54,266 nucleotides of DNA, taken from NCBI RefSeq assembly GCF_000733295.1, contig NZ_JPMI01000090.1, positions 1 through 54,266 on the forward strand, read 5' to 3'. The position numbers and the translations under genes are program-made. Shown one piece after another: positions 35,122 through 44,561 of the stretch (positions are counted from its first letter, which is position 1; every line of letters begins with the position of its first letter). The notes under the pieces are model-generated. The model saw only the letters and a program-made list of their open reading frames with translations. It was not told where the DNA came from and ran no database searches. The DNA is from Archangium violaceum Cb vi76. Its GTDB lineage: Bacteria; Myxococcota; Myxococcia; Myxococcales; Myxococcaceae.

Positions 35122-35703
35122 ATGAGTGCGCTGTTCCTGCTCCTGATGCTCCAGGCGGCCACGCCCGCTCCCGCCGAGGCCCTCGAGACGCTGCTGCGGC
35201 GCGAGGTGGCCCAGGTGGCGCTCGCCCAGGTGCGCCGCATGGATCCGGCCTGGCACCCGGACCAGCGCGACTGCGCCGGCCTGGTGCGCTTCGCCTTCCG
35301 TGGCGCGTACCGGCGCTTCCGCCCCGAGCGGCTCGCCTCACCCCTGTGGCTCGATGACAAGGGCCGGCCCGGTGACTTCGCCGACGCCGAGACGCTGCTG
35401 GCGCACAGCTTCGTGCCGCTCGGCCGCGACGAGGCCACGCGCGAGTCGCTGCGCACGGGAGACCTCGTGGCCTTCCGTCAGGAGCGCGACGCTGGCCCCA
35501 TCTTCCACCTGATGCTCGTGGTGCGCCCCGAGGACAAGGCGCACGCTCCCACGCGCATCGTCTATCACCCGGGCGACAAGGGGGCCGCGGTGCGCACCGG
35601 CGTCCTCCAGTCGCTCGTCACCGAGGCTCCGCTGGAGTGGCGCCCGGTCCCCCAGAACACCGCCTTCCTCGGCTTCTTCCGCTTCAAGGAGTGGATGCGA
35701 TGA
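35122..35703 (+). CDS. yfaT: YfaT-like DUF1175 protein
   Basis: 193 residues with an N-terminal signal peptide (ALFLLLMLQAATPAPA). The central RDCAGLVRFAFRGAYRR motif has the Cys of an NlpC/P60-like fold, and a conserved IFHLMLVV supplies a His, as in DUF1175. A Cys-His amidase activity on peptidoglycan peptides is a reasonable guess but unproven. It lies 15 bp after yfaP and overlaps the next start (ATGA). Confidence 0.82.
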   Translation: MSALFLLLMLQAATPAPAEALETLLRREVAQVALAQVRRMDPAWHPDQRDCAGLVRFAFRGAYRRFRPERLASPLWLDDKGRPGDFADAETLLAHSFVPLGRDEATRESLRTGDLVAFRQERDAGPIFHLMLVVRPEDKAHAPTRIVYHPGDKGAAVRTGVLQSLVTEAPLEWRPVPQNTAFLGFFRFKEWMR

Positions 35704-37310
35704 ACCCTCCGTCTCCCGCGCCGGGCGCACCGCCCCCGGCACCCTCCGGGCCTCACAAAAAGGCCCTCCTCCTGGGCATCGGCATCGTCGTGCTCATCGT
35801 GGTGGCCCTGATCGCCTTCTTCATCGGTCGCGGCACTTCCGCTCCCGCGAAGGGTCCGCGGGCCCAGGTTCCCTCCGGGCAGCCGGGCACGTCCGGGTCC
35901 GCACAGAGCTCGGTGCTGCAGGCCCTGCCTCCCGCGCCCGGCAAGCCGGGGCAGATGCAGGTGCCCACCGAGCCGGTGCGTCCGGCCCTCTGGGTGGACG
36001 TCTACGCGCCGGGCAAGGTGCGCGAGGCGCTCACGGGCAATGCGTGGGTGAAGGAGCAGCTCCAGAAGCCGCTCGGCAAGGGTTTCGCGGGCGGATGGGC
36101 CCCGTTCCTCGACACCCGCGGCGAGGAGCTGGGGGCCGGCTTCAAGGGCGCCGTGTTCGACGTCGTGGCCGGACAGTTCCTGGCCGCCCCGTTCCGCATG
36201 GTGTGGTTCTCCGGGGAGAACCGCGCGGGCACGCCCGCCATCATCGTCCCCGAGCCGGGCAACACCACCATGGCGGCCTTCGACTCGATGAGCCAGGTGG
36301 TGCGCCGCAACGAGCTGACGGCCGCGACGTGTCCGGGCGGGGAGGGGGAGGCGCCCTCGGAGGGCTTCACGCTGCAGCGCTGGCTCATCGCCGAGCAGGC
36401 GCTGTGGGCCGCGCGCACGGATGACAAGCTGGTGTTCGGCCGGCACCCGGCGGTGGTGCTCCAGGGCCTGTGCGAGGGGCACCTGGATCTCGAGGCGCCC
36501 CAGGGCGTGGACGTGGAAGTGGGCTTCGCTCCCGAGCCGCTCGGCCGCGAGGCGCAGCTGCTCACGCATGTCATGGGCATGGCCAACGGCATCCGGCTTC
36601 AGTTCGCCGTGGAGGGCAACCGGCTCGTGGGCCGTGGCATCTCCGGGCCCGTGGCGGACGAGCCCCGGCTGGACAGCGCCCCGCTCTCGGACGAGCTGCT
36701 GAAGCTCATCCCCGAGGAGACGCCGGTGCTGCTCGCGCTCCAGCTCAAGCTGCCCGAGCAGTTGGACAAGGACTCGCTCAAGGCCTTCTGGTCCGGCAAG
36801 GGCGCCGCGGTGCCGCTGCGCACGCGTCAGGTGGCGATGGTGTGGACGCCTCGGGGCGATTCGGAACTGCCCACCGAGGTGGCGCTGTTGTGGGGCCGGC
36901 CCGAGGACGCGGCCGCGCTGGGGCAGTTGTTCTCCGGGCCCAACAGGATGGAGTCCTCCACGCTGTGCGGACACCACGTGCTGGCCTCCACGCAGGACGT
37001 GCTCGCGCGGCTGCGCAAGGCGTGCGAGGGACAGGGGCCCAACCTGCTCAACGCGGCGGCGCCGGTGGTGCAGGGGCTGCGCGCGCCGGGTTCGGTGTCC
37101 TTCGGCGTCAACACCGGGCGGCTGCTCGGCACGCTGATGGCGGATGGGTACTGGGCGCAGGTCAGGGAGGCGGGTTCGAGCAAGCCGCAACCGCGCGCGG
37201 CCCCGCCGGAGATCGAGGCGGCGCGGCGTGATCTGGAGACGCTGCCGTACATGGGTCTGCGCGGCACGGTGGATGGCAACAGGCTGGTTCCGGGAGGGTT
37301 TGGGTCATGA
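35700..37310 (+). CDS. yfaA: YfaA-like DUF2138 protein
   Basis: 536 residues. A Pro-rich cytoplasmic N-terminus is followed by one transmembrane helix (about residues 22-43, LLLGIGIVVLIVVALIAFF) and a large periplasmic domain. The domain matches DUF2138 by GFAGGWAPFLDTRGEELGAG, RTDDKLVFGRHPAVVLQ and LIPEETPVLLALQLKLPEQLD. It is translationally coupled to both neighbours by ATGA overlaps. In E. coli and Pseudomonas this family accompanies the macroglobulin gene and is thought to anchor or present it at the inner membrane. Confidence 0.8.
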   Translation: MNPPSPAPGAPPPAPSGPHKKALLLGIGIVVLIVVALIAFFIGRGTSAPAKGPRAQVPSGQPGTSGSAQSSVLQALPPAPGKPGQMQVPTEPVRPALWVDVYAPGKVREALTGNAWVKEQLQKPLGKGFAGGWAPFLDTRGEELGAGFKGAVFDVVAGQFLAAPFRMVWFSGENRAGTPAIIVPEPGNTTMAAFDSMSQVVRRNELTAATCPGGEGEAPSEGFTLQRWLIAEQALWAARTDDKLVFGRHPAVVLQGLCEGHLDLEAPQGVDVEVGFAPEPLGREAQLLTHVMGMANGIRLQFAVEGNRLVGRGISGPVADEPRLDSAPLSDELLKLIPEETPVLLALQLKLPEQLDKDSLKAFWSGKGAAVPLRTRQVAMVWTPRGDSELPTEVALLWGRPEDAAALGQLFSGPNRMESSTLCGHHVLASTQDVLARLRKACEGQGPNLLNAAAPVVQGLRAPGSVSFGVNTGRLLGTLMADGYWAQVREAGSSKPQPRAAPPEIEAARRDLETLPYMGLRGTVDGNRLVPGGFGS

Positions 37311-40300
37311 GGTATTCCGCTCGCATCGCGGTGCTGGCCGCGCTGGTGTGCGCTGGCGTGGCGGCGGCCAAGCCGCTCTACATCACCGTTCCCCGGGCCT
37401 ACGGCAGCAGTGAGCCGGTGGCCGTGGACGTGGCTTTCGAGAACAAGGGGCCCGTGGAGCTGCGGGTGCTCGAGCCCGCGGACACCGACGCCTTCATCCG
37501 CGCCCAGGGAGACGTCCGGCGCGCCTGGCAGGCCCCGCCCACCACGGCGAACCCCGGCAACGCGCTCAGCCGTGGCCTCAACGACGCGCACTCGCCGGGC
37601 TCGTTCCTGCTGTTCGCCCTGAACGAGGACTTCCGCAAGTCCGTGGCGCCGGGCCTGCCCGCGCGTCCGCCCCCACCTCCGGGCCGTCCGCTCGCCCTCG
37701 TGTCCGAGGGCGCCGCGAAGCTCGTGGGCGTGCCCGCCGGTTTCTCCGTGGTGCGCAGCCAGTGGTTGAACCTGGACCTCGGCGGCTCCGATCGCGAGTT
37801 CAACGTCCCGGGCTTCGACACCTCGTTCTACAGCAGTGGCTTCGAGGAGCGCCGCGTGACGCTCCCGCCGCTGCCGGTGGGCACGTACATCCTCCAGCTC
37901 GTCCAGGGCCGCGTGGAGGGGCAGGTGGTGCTCGTCGTCACGGACCTCACCGTGCAGCTCAAGCAGACGGACGGACAGGTGTTGGTGCGCGTGGCGGGGA
38001 GGGACCAGAAGCCGCGCGCCGGGGCACAGGTGCAGGTGTACCTGTCCTCGGGCAAGGGGCCCGCGGGCACCACGGACGACAAGGGCGAGGTGACGCTGGC
38101 CGTGCAGGAGCCGCGCCTCATCGCCACGGCGACGTCGGGTGGTGACACCGCCATCGTGGACACGGACTTCTACTCGTCGCTGGCGGTGGCGCCGGACGTG
38201 TTCATCTACAGCGACCGGCCCATCTACAAGCCGGGCGACGAGGTGAGGTTCCGCGGCCTGGTGCGCCAGCCGGACAGCTTCCTCGCGCGCCTCTTCACGC
38301 CGCGCCGGCGTGACGTGGCGGTGAAGCTCGTCTCGGCCGAGGGCCGGGAGATCCGGACGAACGCGAAGGTGGACGAGTTCGGCAGCTTCAACGGCACGCT
38401 GAAGGTGCCGGCGGACCTGGGCACGGGCGTGTTGCGCGTGATGGCCGAGCTGGACACGCAGCCGCACCAGGGCGAGGCGCGCGTGCAGGACTACGTGAAA
38501 CCCACCTTCTACCTGGAGCTGCAGCCGGAGAAGGAGACGGTGGTGCCGGGCGAGACGCTGCGGGCCACGGTGAGGGCGCGGCGGTACGCGGGCGGAGTGC
38601 CTCCGGGAACGAAGTACGAGGTGTTCCTCTACCGCTCGCTGCTGGACGCGCCGGCCTGGGTGGATGACGCGGGCCTGGGGGGGCAGGGGAGCGCGGTGAC
38701 GTACGGGAGCGCCTCGTCTTCGGAGGGCCGGCTGAGCGTGCCCGAGCGCCTGTACTCCACGGTGGCCGAGCGCGGCGTGGAGGAGGATCCGTGGGCGAGC
38801 GCCGCGACGTTCGACGCCAACGGTGACGCGCGGATTGAAATCGCGGTGCCCGCGCTCAAGCCGGGCGAGGAGCGGCTGCCGTACCGCTACACGCTCACCG
38901 TGCGCGCGCGGGATGATCAGCAGACGTTCGCCAACGCGAGCGCCGCCTTCTTCCTCTCGAAGGTGGAGGTGCTGGGCAGCACGCGCTACTCGGCGGCGGT
39001 GGTGAAGAAGGGGACCGAGGCCACGCTGGGCATCCGCGCCACCACGCTCTCCGGCAAGCCCTACGGCGCCACGCAGGGCGAGGTGGAGTTCGTGCTGCGC
39101 AAGGCGGATGGCGGCGAGAAGAGCCTGGGCAAGAAGAGCTTCACCACGGCGGCGGATGGCACGTACCGCGAGAAGGTCCCCACCTCGGACGCGGGCGCGG
39201 TGGTGGCCCGTGTCACGGTGAAGGACAAGGGCGGCGAGGCCTGGACCGGTGAGGACCAGTTGCTCGTCATCGGCGAGGCCTCGGAGCCGGTGGCGCAGGT
39301 GCCCAACCTGACGCTGGCGTCGCTCTCGGGCACGCTGGAGCCGGGGGACACGGCGCAGCTCGTGGCGTTGCTGCCGGACAGCTGGGGCCCGGGGGGCTCG
39401 GACGAGGGCCCGGTGTGGGTGACGCTCACGGGCTCGGGCGTGTACGGCACGAGGTTGGTGGAGCAGAAGGGCCGTACGCTGGTGCATGCCTTCGAGGTGG
39501 AGAAGCGCTTCGGCAGCGCGGTGTATGCCTCGGTGGCGTACCCGACGGCCTCGGGCCGCTGGGAGGAGCGCACGGTGGGCTTCCGCGTCATCCCCTCCGA
39601 GCGCACGCTCTCCGTCTCGTTGCAGCCCCGGCGCGCCGAGGCCACGCCGCTCACCGAGCAGGTCATCGACGTGCGGGTGACGGACCACGAGGGCCAGGGC
39701 GTGGTGGCGCAGCTGTCGGTGGGCGTGGTGGACAAGGCCGTCTACGCCATCCAGAACGAGTTCCGCCCGAAGGTGCTGGACTTCTTCTACCCGGTGGGCC
39801 GCAACAACGTGGCCACCTTCTTCTCGGCCGAGTTCCAGGGCTACGGCTACGGCGAGGCCCTGGCGCGGAAGATGGCGGGGCTGCCGGATCATGCCTTCGC
39901 CTCCATCAAGCCGCCCACGCGGCAGGCGAAGGACCTGGACCGGGACACGGCGTACTGGAGCCCCACGATCGTCACGGACCGGGACGGGCGGGCGACGCTG
40001 CGCTTCAAGCTACCGTCCAACCAGACGCTGTGGGTGGTGACGGGCGTGGCGGCGGACACCTCGGGCCGCTTTGGCGAGTCCACGGCCGAGTTCGCCACGC
40101 GCGGCGGGCTCAACCTGTACGCCGCGCTGCCTCGGTTCCTCCGGCAGGGGGACGAGGCCCTCGCATCGGTGCGCCTGTCCGCGGGCGAGCTGTCCAAGGG
40201 CAGCCAGTTGCTGGACGTGAGGCTCGCGGCGGCGGGGGTGCTCGAGTCCTCCGAGGCGACGCAGAAGGTGGAGCTGGGCCAGGGCGGAGAGCAGGTGCTG

Positions 40301-42025
40301 CCCATCACCCTGAAGACGAAGGGCCCGGGCTCGGCCGAGCTGGCGGTGGAGGTGACGGGCGGCAAGGAGCCCTTGCGTGACAGGCGCGCGGTGGCGGTGC
40401 GGCCGGCGGTGCTGGAGGAGCCGGTGAAGGTGTCCCAGTGGGGTGGCGGCTCGCTGGCCCTGCCCGCGGCGCAGCGCGCGACGGTGTCCGAGGTGCAGCT
40501 GGTGTTGCAGCCGTCGCTGGTGGACGCGGCGCTCTCCAACGTGCGCGAGCTGCTCACGTACCCGTACGGGTGCCTGGAGCAACTGGTGTCCACCACGGTG
40601 CCCAACGTGGCGCTGTACCAGACGCTGAAGAAGGCGGGCTCGCTGGAGTCGCTCGACACGGACAGCCAGTCGCTGCTGGCCGAGGCGCGTAGCCGCTCGG
40701 TGCAGGGCACGGCCCGCATCCTGGAGATGTCCGTGCGCGGCGGTGGCTTCACCTGGTTCAGCGGTTACAGCACGCCGGATCTGCCCATGACGCTCATCGC
40801 CCTGGACGGGCTGGCGTACGCGGTGGAGGCGGGGCTGGTGGACCGGAATGATCCGCGCATCACCGAGAGCATGCGCTGGCTGGAGGCCCAGGAGGGGCTG
40901 CCCTTCGAGTGGGACGCCACGCGGGCCTGGGTGCTGGCGCGGCTGGACGGGGAGCGGCAGGCGGCTCGGGTGCGCGCGCTGGTGGAGGCCGCGCAGCCGG
41001 GAGACCTGTACCCGCTGGCGATGGCGGTGCTGGCCGCGGAGAAGTCGGGCGTGATGAAGGAGCCCGCGCTGAAGGGCCGCATCGACGAGCTGGTGGCCCG
41101 GAGCAACGAAGGCTTCGTCACGCTGGCCAACCTGCCCGCGCCGAGCGAGGCGCTGTGGCGCTACCCGCTGCGCCGGGTGGGCCTCACCGCGATCCTCGGG
41201 CACGCGGCGTCCTTCGGGAAGATGGACGTGGACAAGGCGCGCCGGCGGTTGCTGGAGGCGCTGACGGAGCCGGGGCTGTCCACCTTCGATCGAAGCACGG
41301 CGCTGCTGCACTCGATGTGGCTCATCGAGCGCGACGCGAAGGAGTTCCGCAAGCTGGCGCCGCCGGAGGTGAAGGGAGCGAAGGGCCCGGTGCGCTTCAC
41401 GCCGCGAGGCATGGGGCTGGTGGCGACGCTGGAGCCGGGGACGCGCTCGGTGGACGTGGCGGACTTCGCGGGCGTGGCGACGCTGCGGGCCACGGCGGCC
41501 ACGCCGCTGGCGGAGGTGAAGCCGGTGGCCGAGGGCATGAGCCTCCAGCGCGTGTACTACGTGCTGCGCGAGGGCGGGCGGGTGAAGCTCGAGCCGGGCG
41601 TCAGCGTGAGCCAGGGCGAGGAGGTGTACGTGGAGCTGACGCTGGATGCGCGCGGCGACAACCGGAACCGCTCGGCGTACTACGTGCTGGAGGACGCGGT
41701 GCCGGCGGGCTTCGTGCCGCTGGTGGAGGACAAGGAGTTCCGCGGTCCGCCGCACGCGCTGCCGCTGGCTCCCGAGGCTCTCAAGCGCCGCTCGCTGAGC
41801 CCCGAGCGCGCCACGTTCTTCTTCGAGGAGCCGGCGTGGTGGAGCGACAGTCCGCGCACGGTGGGGTACGTGATGCGGGCGCAGTTCGCGGGCACGTTCT
41901 CCGCGCCGCCGGCCTTCATCGAGGACATGTACGTGACGAGCATCCGCGGGCGCACGGGGACGGACGTGCTGAAGGTGGCGCCGTCCCAGCGCAGCCCGGG
42001 CGACGTGGGTCCGGGCGGGTGGTGA
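37307..42025 (+). CDS. yfaS: Alpha-2-macroglobulin (YfaS-like) with thioester motif
   Basis: 1572 residues with a type I signal peptide (IAVLAALVCAGVAAA) and no lipobox. It contains the macroglobulin MG repeats, including the MG2 signature YSDRPIYKPGDEVRFRGLVR (near residue 305) and GTLEPGDTAQLVALLPDS. The A2M domain has AYWSPTIVTDRDGRATLRF, and the thioester-containing helical domain has YPYGCLEQ with Cys1089 and Gln1092. Bacterial macroglobulins trap proteases that attack the periplasm. An intact GCLEQ implies covalent capture. It is the fourth gene of the operon and overlaps the previous gene by 4 bp. Confidence 0.9.
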   Translation: MRYSARIAVLAALVCAGVAAAKPLYITVPRAYGSSEPVAVDVAFENKGPVELRVLEPADTDAFIRAQGDVRRAWQAPPTTANPGNALSRGLNDAHSPGSFLLFALNEDFRKSVAPGLPARPPPPPGRPLALVSEGAAKLVGVPAGFSVVRSQWLNLDLGGSDREFNVPGFDTSFYSSGFEERRVTLPPLPVGTYILQLVQGRVEGQVVLVVTDLTVQLKQTDGQVLVRVAGRDQKPRAGAQVQVYLSSGKGPAGTTDDKGEVTLAVQEPRLIATATSGGDTAIVDTDFYSSLAVAPDVFIYSDRPIYKPGDEVRFRGLVRQPDSFLARLFTPRRRDVAVKLVSAEGREIRTNAKVDEFGSFNGTLKVPADLGTGVLRVMAELDTQPHQGEARVQDYVKPTFYLELQPEKETVVPGETLRATVRARRYAGGVPPGTKYEVFLYRSLLDAPAWVDDAGLGGQGSAVTYGSASSSEGRLSVPERLYSTVAERGVEEDPWASAATFDANGDARIEIAVPALKPGEERLPYRYTLTVRARDDQQTFANASAAFFLSKVEVLGSTRYSAAVVKKGTEATLGIRATTLSGKPYGATQGEVEFVLRKADGGEKSLGKKSFTTAADGTYREKVPTSDAGAVVARVTVKDKGGEAWTGEDQLLVIGEASEPVAQVPNLTLASLSGTLEPGDTAQLVALLPDSWGPGGSDEGPVWVTLTGSGVYGTRLVEQKGRTLVHAFEVEKRFGSAVYASVAYPTASGRWEERTVGFRVIPSERTLSVSLQPRRAEATPLTEQVIDVRVTDHEGQGVVAQLSVGVVDKAVYAIQNEFRPKVLDFFYPVGRNNVATFFSAEFQGYGYGEALARKMAGLPDHAFASIKPPTRQAKDLDRDTAYWSPTIVTDRDGRATLRFKLPSNQTLWVVTGVAADTSGRFGESTAEFATRGGLNLYAALPRFLRQGDEALASVRLSAGELSKGSQLLDVRLAAAGVLESSEATQKVELGQGGEQVLPITLKTKGPGSAELAVEVTGGKEPLRDRRAVAVRPAVLEEPVKVSQWGGGSLALPAAQRATVSEVQLVLQPSLVDAALSNVRELLTYPYGCLEQLVSTTVPNVALYQTLKKAGSLESLDTDSQSLLAEARSRSVQGTARILEMSVRGGGFTWFSGYSTPDLPMTLIALDGLAYAVEAGLVDRNDPRITESMRWLEAQEGLPFEWDATRAWVLARLDGERQAARVRALVEAAQPGDLYPLAMAVLAAEKSGVMKEPALKGRIDELVARSNEGFVTLANLPAPSEALWRYPLRRVGLTAILGHAASFGKMDVDKARRRLLEALTEPGLSTFDRSTALLHSMWLIERDAKEFRKLAPPEVKGAKGPVRFTPRGMGLVATLEPGTRSVDVADFAGVATLRATAATPLAEVKPVAEGMSLQRVYYVLREGGRVKLEPGVSVSQGEEVYVELTLDARGDNRNRSAYYVLEDAVPAGFVPLVEDKEFRGPPHALPLAPEALKRRSLSPERATFFFEEPAWWSDSPRTVGYVMRAQFAGTFSAPPAFIEDMYVTSIRGRTGTDVLKVAPSQRSPGDVGPGGW

Positions 42026-42032
42026 AGCGGTG

Positions 42033-44243
42033 ATGGGGTGGGCCGCCATGACGGTCGCCATGCTGGCGGCCACCCCCGTCTTCCTCACGAGGGGAGACGT
42101 GACGCCCGAGGCGGAGCTGCGCGCCGAGGCCGAGTCCACGTGGAAGGCGCTGGAGGCGCGCTACGTGGCCGAGGCCGGCGGTGCACCGGGCCGGGCGCCG
42201 ATGAACATCTCCCTGCGCCGGGGCGTGGGGATGTTGCCCTCGCGCAATGGGCAGGGGCGGCCGGGCACGGTGGAGCTGCGGCAGGAAAAGCCCGGCGTGC
42301 TGGATGAGCGGTTGCGCGTGGCGCTGCGGCATGAGCTGGCGCACCAACTGCTGTGGTGGGCGTGTCCGGCCTCGGCGGAGGACCGGCTGTTCCACGAGGC
42401 CTTCGCGTTGGCGGTGAGCGGGGAGCTGGCCGAGTGGCGGGAGGCGCCCTACCAATCACTGACGAGCGCCTCGGCGGAGCTGGCGCGTAACCCGGACGTG
42501 GACACGCCGCGAGCCCGGCGGGCCCTGGCGCGCGTGCTGAACGAGAGCACGGGCTTTCCGAGAGCCCTGACGCGCCGGCTGAGGCAGTGCCAGGACGGGG
42601 CCCGGTGGGCGGTGCCGCTGTCGGTGGACGAGCTGGCCGGGGTGGCACAGGTGGTGGCCTCCGCCACGGTGGTGCTCAGCCGTCACTCGGGCGAGGTGCT
42701 GTTCTCCGAGGGGGACATCCGCACGGCGATGCCGTACGGCTCGACGCTGAAGCCCTTCGTGGTGGCCGGGAGCGGGGGGCCTCCGCCGGTGCTGTCTCCA
42801 CGAGCGGAGGTGCCCGAGTGGGTGTGTGGTGAGCGGCTGCCCGGGAAGGTGGACGCGAAGACGGCGCTGGTGCGCTCGTGCAACGGATACTTCCTGGACT
42901 GGGAGGGGCAGGGGAGTGCGCCGAGGGCCTTCGGTCCCTGGGGCGCGGTGCTGGCCGCGGTGGGGCTGTCCGGCGAGCCCCTGGACATGGCGGATGCCAT
43001 CGGACTGCAATCGACGCTGCGCCTCTCGCCGTGGGGGCTGGCCCAGGCGTACCGGCTGTTGGCCGAGGCGCGGCCGGACCTGATGGAGGTGCTCTCGGGC
43101 AGCGCCGCACGCGGGACGCTGTCCGAGCTGCCGGCCTCGAAGGATTACGCGGGCGTGGCGGCGAAGACGGGGACGGTGCGCGACGCGGAGAGCCGGCCGA
43201 GGCTCGGGTGGATCGTCGCGGTGGATGGGGACATGGTGGCGGTGGTGGCTCGGCCAGGGAAGATGCCGCGCGCCTTCGCGCACGAGGTGCCCGAGGTGTT
43301 GGCGAAGGTGCGCAAGAAGCGGAGCGGGCTGGAGGCCGCACGGGTACAGGTGATGGGACTGGTGCAGCCGAGCGCCATCGAGGTCCGGTGCCAGGGCGCG
43401 GGGTTTCTCCTTGAGCAGGGCACGCCAAGAGCCGTCCCCGAGGGCTTCGCGAAGCTGGAGCCGCTCGTACAGATAGGGGCGATGGTGTGCCTCGGGAGCC
43501 CATGGCGGGTGCGCTTCCCGGATGCGCCCGCTGGCCGCGATTACGCCGGCATCTTCACGAACTCTCCGCCTCCTCCCTACAAGCCGCCCGCCGGAGTGCC
43601 CACGAGCCCGAATGCCCTCAAGGCGCGGAGGGGCTCGGATTTCCTCTTCCGCACCACGCGCCTGCAATACACGGCGGGAGTGGTGGCGGCGGAGGATGCG
43701 TCGCTGAAGGGTGAGGCGAGGGTGGCGCTGGCGCGCGTGGTGGCGCACAACGAGCGGCATGCCCACAGCCGCCACGCGGGCCGGCCGGTCTGCGACACGA
43801 CGCACTGCCAGGCGTTCCTCGGGACCGTGCGCGTGCAGCCCGAGGAGGAGCGGGCGCTCGCGGCACCGCCCTTGCGTTGGCGCGAGTGGCTGCCGTTCTC
43901 ACAAGGAGGCCAGGAGCCGTGGAGTGAGACACGTCCGCGCGAGCGGGTGGACTCTCTGCTGGGAATGGGCGTGACGGCGGTGCGCTTCGCGGACGGGCGC
44001 GTGCATTTCCTGCGCACGAGGCGGGAGGGAGGCGCTGTCTTCGACGCTGCGGAATCGCTGCCGTGCGAACTCTTGCGTTCAGCGCTGAAGCTCCCCGCCT
44101 GTCCACGCACCGCCCACTTCGGGGACAGGGAGGTCTCGTTCGAGGGGCGGGGCCAGGGCCACGGCGAGGGGCTCGACGTGGAGGCGGCGAAGGAGAGCAG
44201 CCTCGATTCCGGGCGGATCCTTGAGCGCGCCTACTCCAGGTGA
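42033..44243 (+). CDS. yfaQ: YfaQ-like DUF2300 protein with PBP-like and HExxH motifs
   Basis: 736 residues with a short leader. An HELAH motif (His100-His104) sits in a peptidase-like N-terminal region. Next comes a segment with the three penicillin-binding-protein motifs in the right order: SxxK as STLK (Ser237), SxN as SCN (Ser282), and KTG (378-380). The C-terminal half (about 500-736) is SpoIID-like with HNERHAHSRHAGRPVCDTTHCQAF and a late GQGHGEGLDV. It therefore looks like a peptidoglycan-active protein that ends the macroglobulin operon. The last seven codons and stop lie inside a 33-bp direct repeat also found at 51688. Confidence 0.8.
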   Translation: MGWAAMTVAMLAATPVFLTRGDVTPEAELRAEAESTWKALEARYVAEAGGAPGRAPMNISLRRGVGMLPSRNGQGRPGTVELRQEKPGVLDERLRVALRHELAHQLLWWACPASAEDRLFHEAFALAVSGELAEWREAPYQSLTSASAELARNPDVDTPRARRALARVLNESTGFPRALTRRLRQCQDGARWAVPLSVDELAGVAQVVASATVVLSRHSGEVLFSEGDIRTAMPYGSTLKPFVVAGSGGPPPVLSPRAEVPEWVCGERLPGKVDAKTALVRSCNGYFLDWEGQGSAPRAFGPWGAVLAAVGLSGEPLDMADAIGLQSTLRLSPWGLAQAYRLLAEARPDLMEVLSGSAARGTLSELPASKDYAGVAAKTGTVRDAESRPRLGWIVAVDGDMVAVVARPGKMPRAFAHEVPEVLAKVRKKRSGLEAARVQVMGLVQPSAIEVRCQGAGFLLEQGTPRAVPEGFAKLEPLVQIGAMVCLGSPWRVRFPDAPAGRDYAGIFTNSPPPPYKPPAGVPTSPNALKARRGSDFLFRTTRLQYTAGVVAAEDASLKGEARVALARVVAHNERHAHSRHAGRPVCDTTHCQAFLGTVRVQPEEERALAAPPLRWREWLPFSQGGQEPWSETRPRERVDSLLGMGVTAVRFADGRVHFLRTRREGGAVFDAAESLPCELLRSALKLPACPRTAHFGDREVSFEGRGQGHGEGLDVEAAKESSLDSGRILERAYSR

Positions 44244-44255
44244 GGCAACCCGTTC
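44223..44255 (+). repeat. 33-bp direct repeat, left copy (island boundary, att-like)
   Basis: Reads gag cgc gcc tac tcc agg tga and then ggcaacccgttc. It matches 51688-51720 at 31 of 33 positions. The first 21 bases are the end of the yfaQ-like gene (LERAYSR and stop). On the opposite strand the same bases would end the HAD gene (RLNGLPHLE and TAG). The pair marks the two ends of the inserted segment. Confidence 0.8.
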
Positions 44256-44328
44256 CGTGGGGGAGCCACGAAATCGGGGCAGGTTCATCGTTCTCTCCGT
44301 CCTTGGAGGCCGGGAGTACCATGGCGAA

Positions 44329-44478
44329 GTGACTGACGCGCAGCCCACCATCACAGACGAGGTCGAGCGCTATCTCCGCACTGGCCACGCCGACCTGCAT
44401 CTCACCGCGTGGCCGGGAGGTTTCCTCGAGCATGCCCGGCGAGCCATCCGAAGCCTCTCGTTGTCGAGAGTGACGTGA
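44329..44478 (+). pseudogene. Fragment of a myxobacterial accessory protein
   Basis: A 49-codon frame from a GTG reads VTDAQPTITDEVERYLRTGHADLHLTAWPGGFLEHARRAIRSLS before a stop. The segment DEVERYLRTG...AWPGGFLEHARRA looks like the conserved N-terminus of a longer myxobacterial protein that I have seen only in this group. The remainder is absent, so I call a truncated remnant carried by the island. Function unknown; confidence is modest because the match is from memory. Confidence 0.4.
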
Positions 44479-44561
44479 CGAACCTCGTGCACCCGTCTGT
44501 TCCCACACATGCTCCCTCTAGCTCTGCTGGATTTATACATGAGGGCTAGCACCATGGATCA

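Noticed and set aside
36827-39892. Open frame of 1021 codons on the minus strand
   Set aside because: It lies opposite the DUF2138 and macroglobulin genes, is full of His/Arg repeats of the kind produced by reverse-complementing GC-rich codons, and has no recognisable domain.
40010-42139. Open frame of 709 codons on the minus strand
   Set aside because: Antisense to the thioester domain of the macroglobulin; no domain content.
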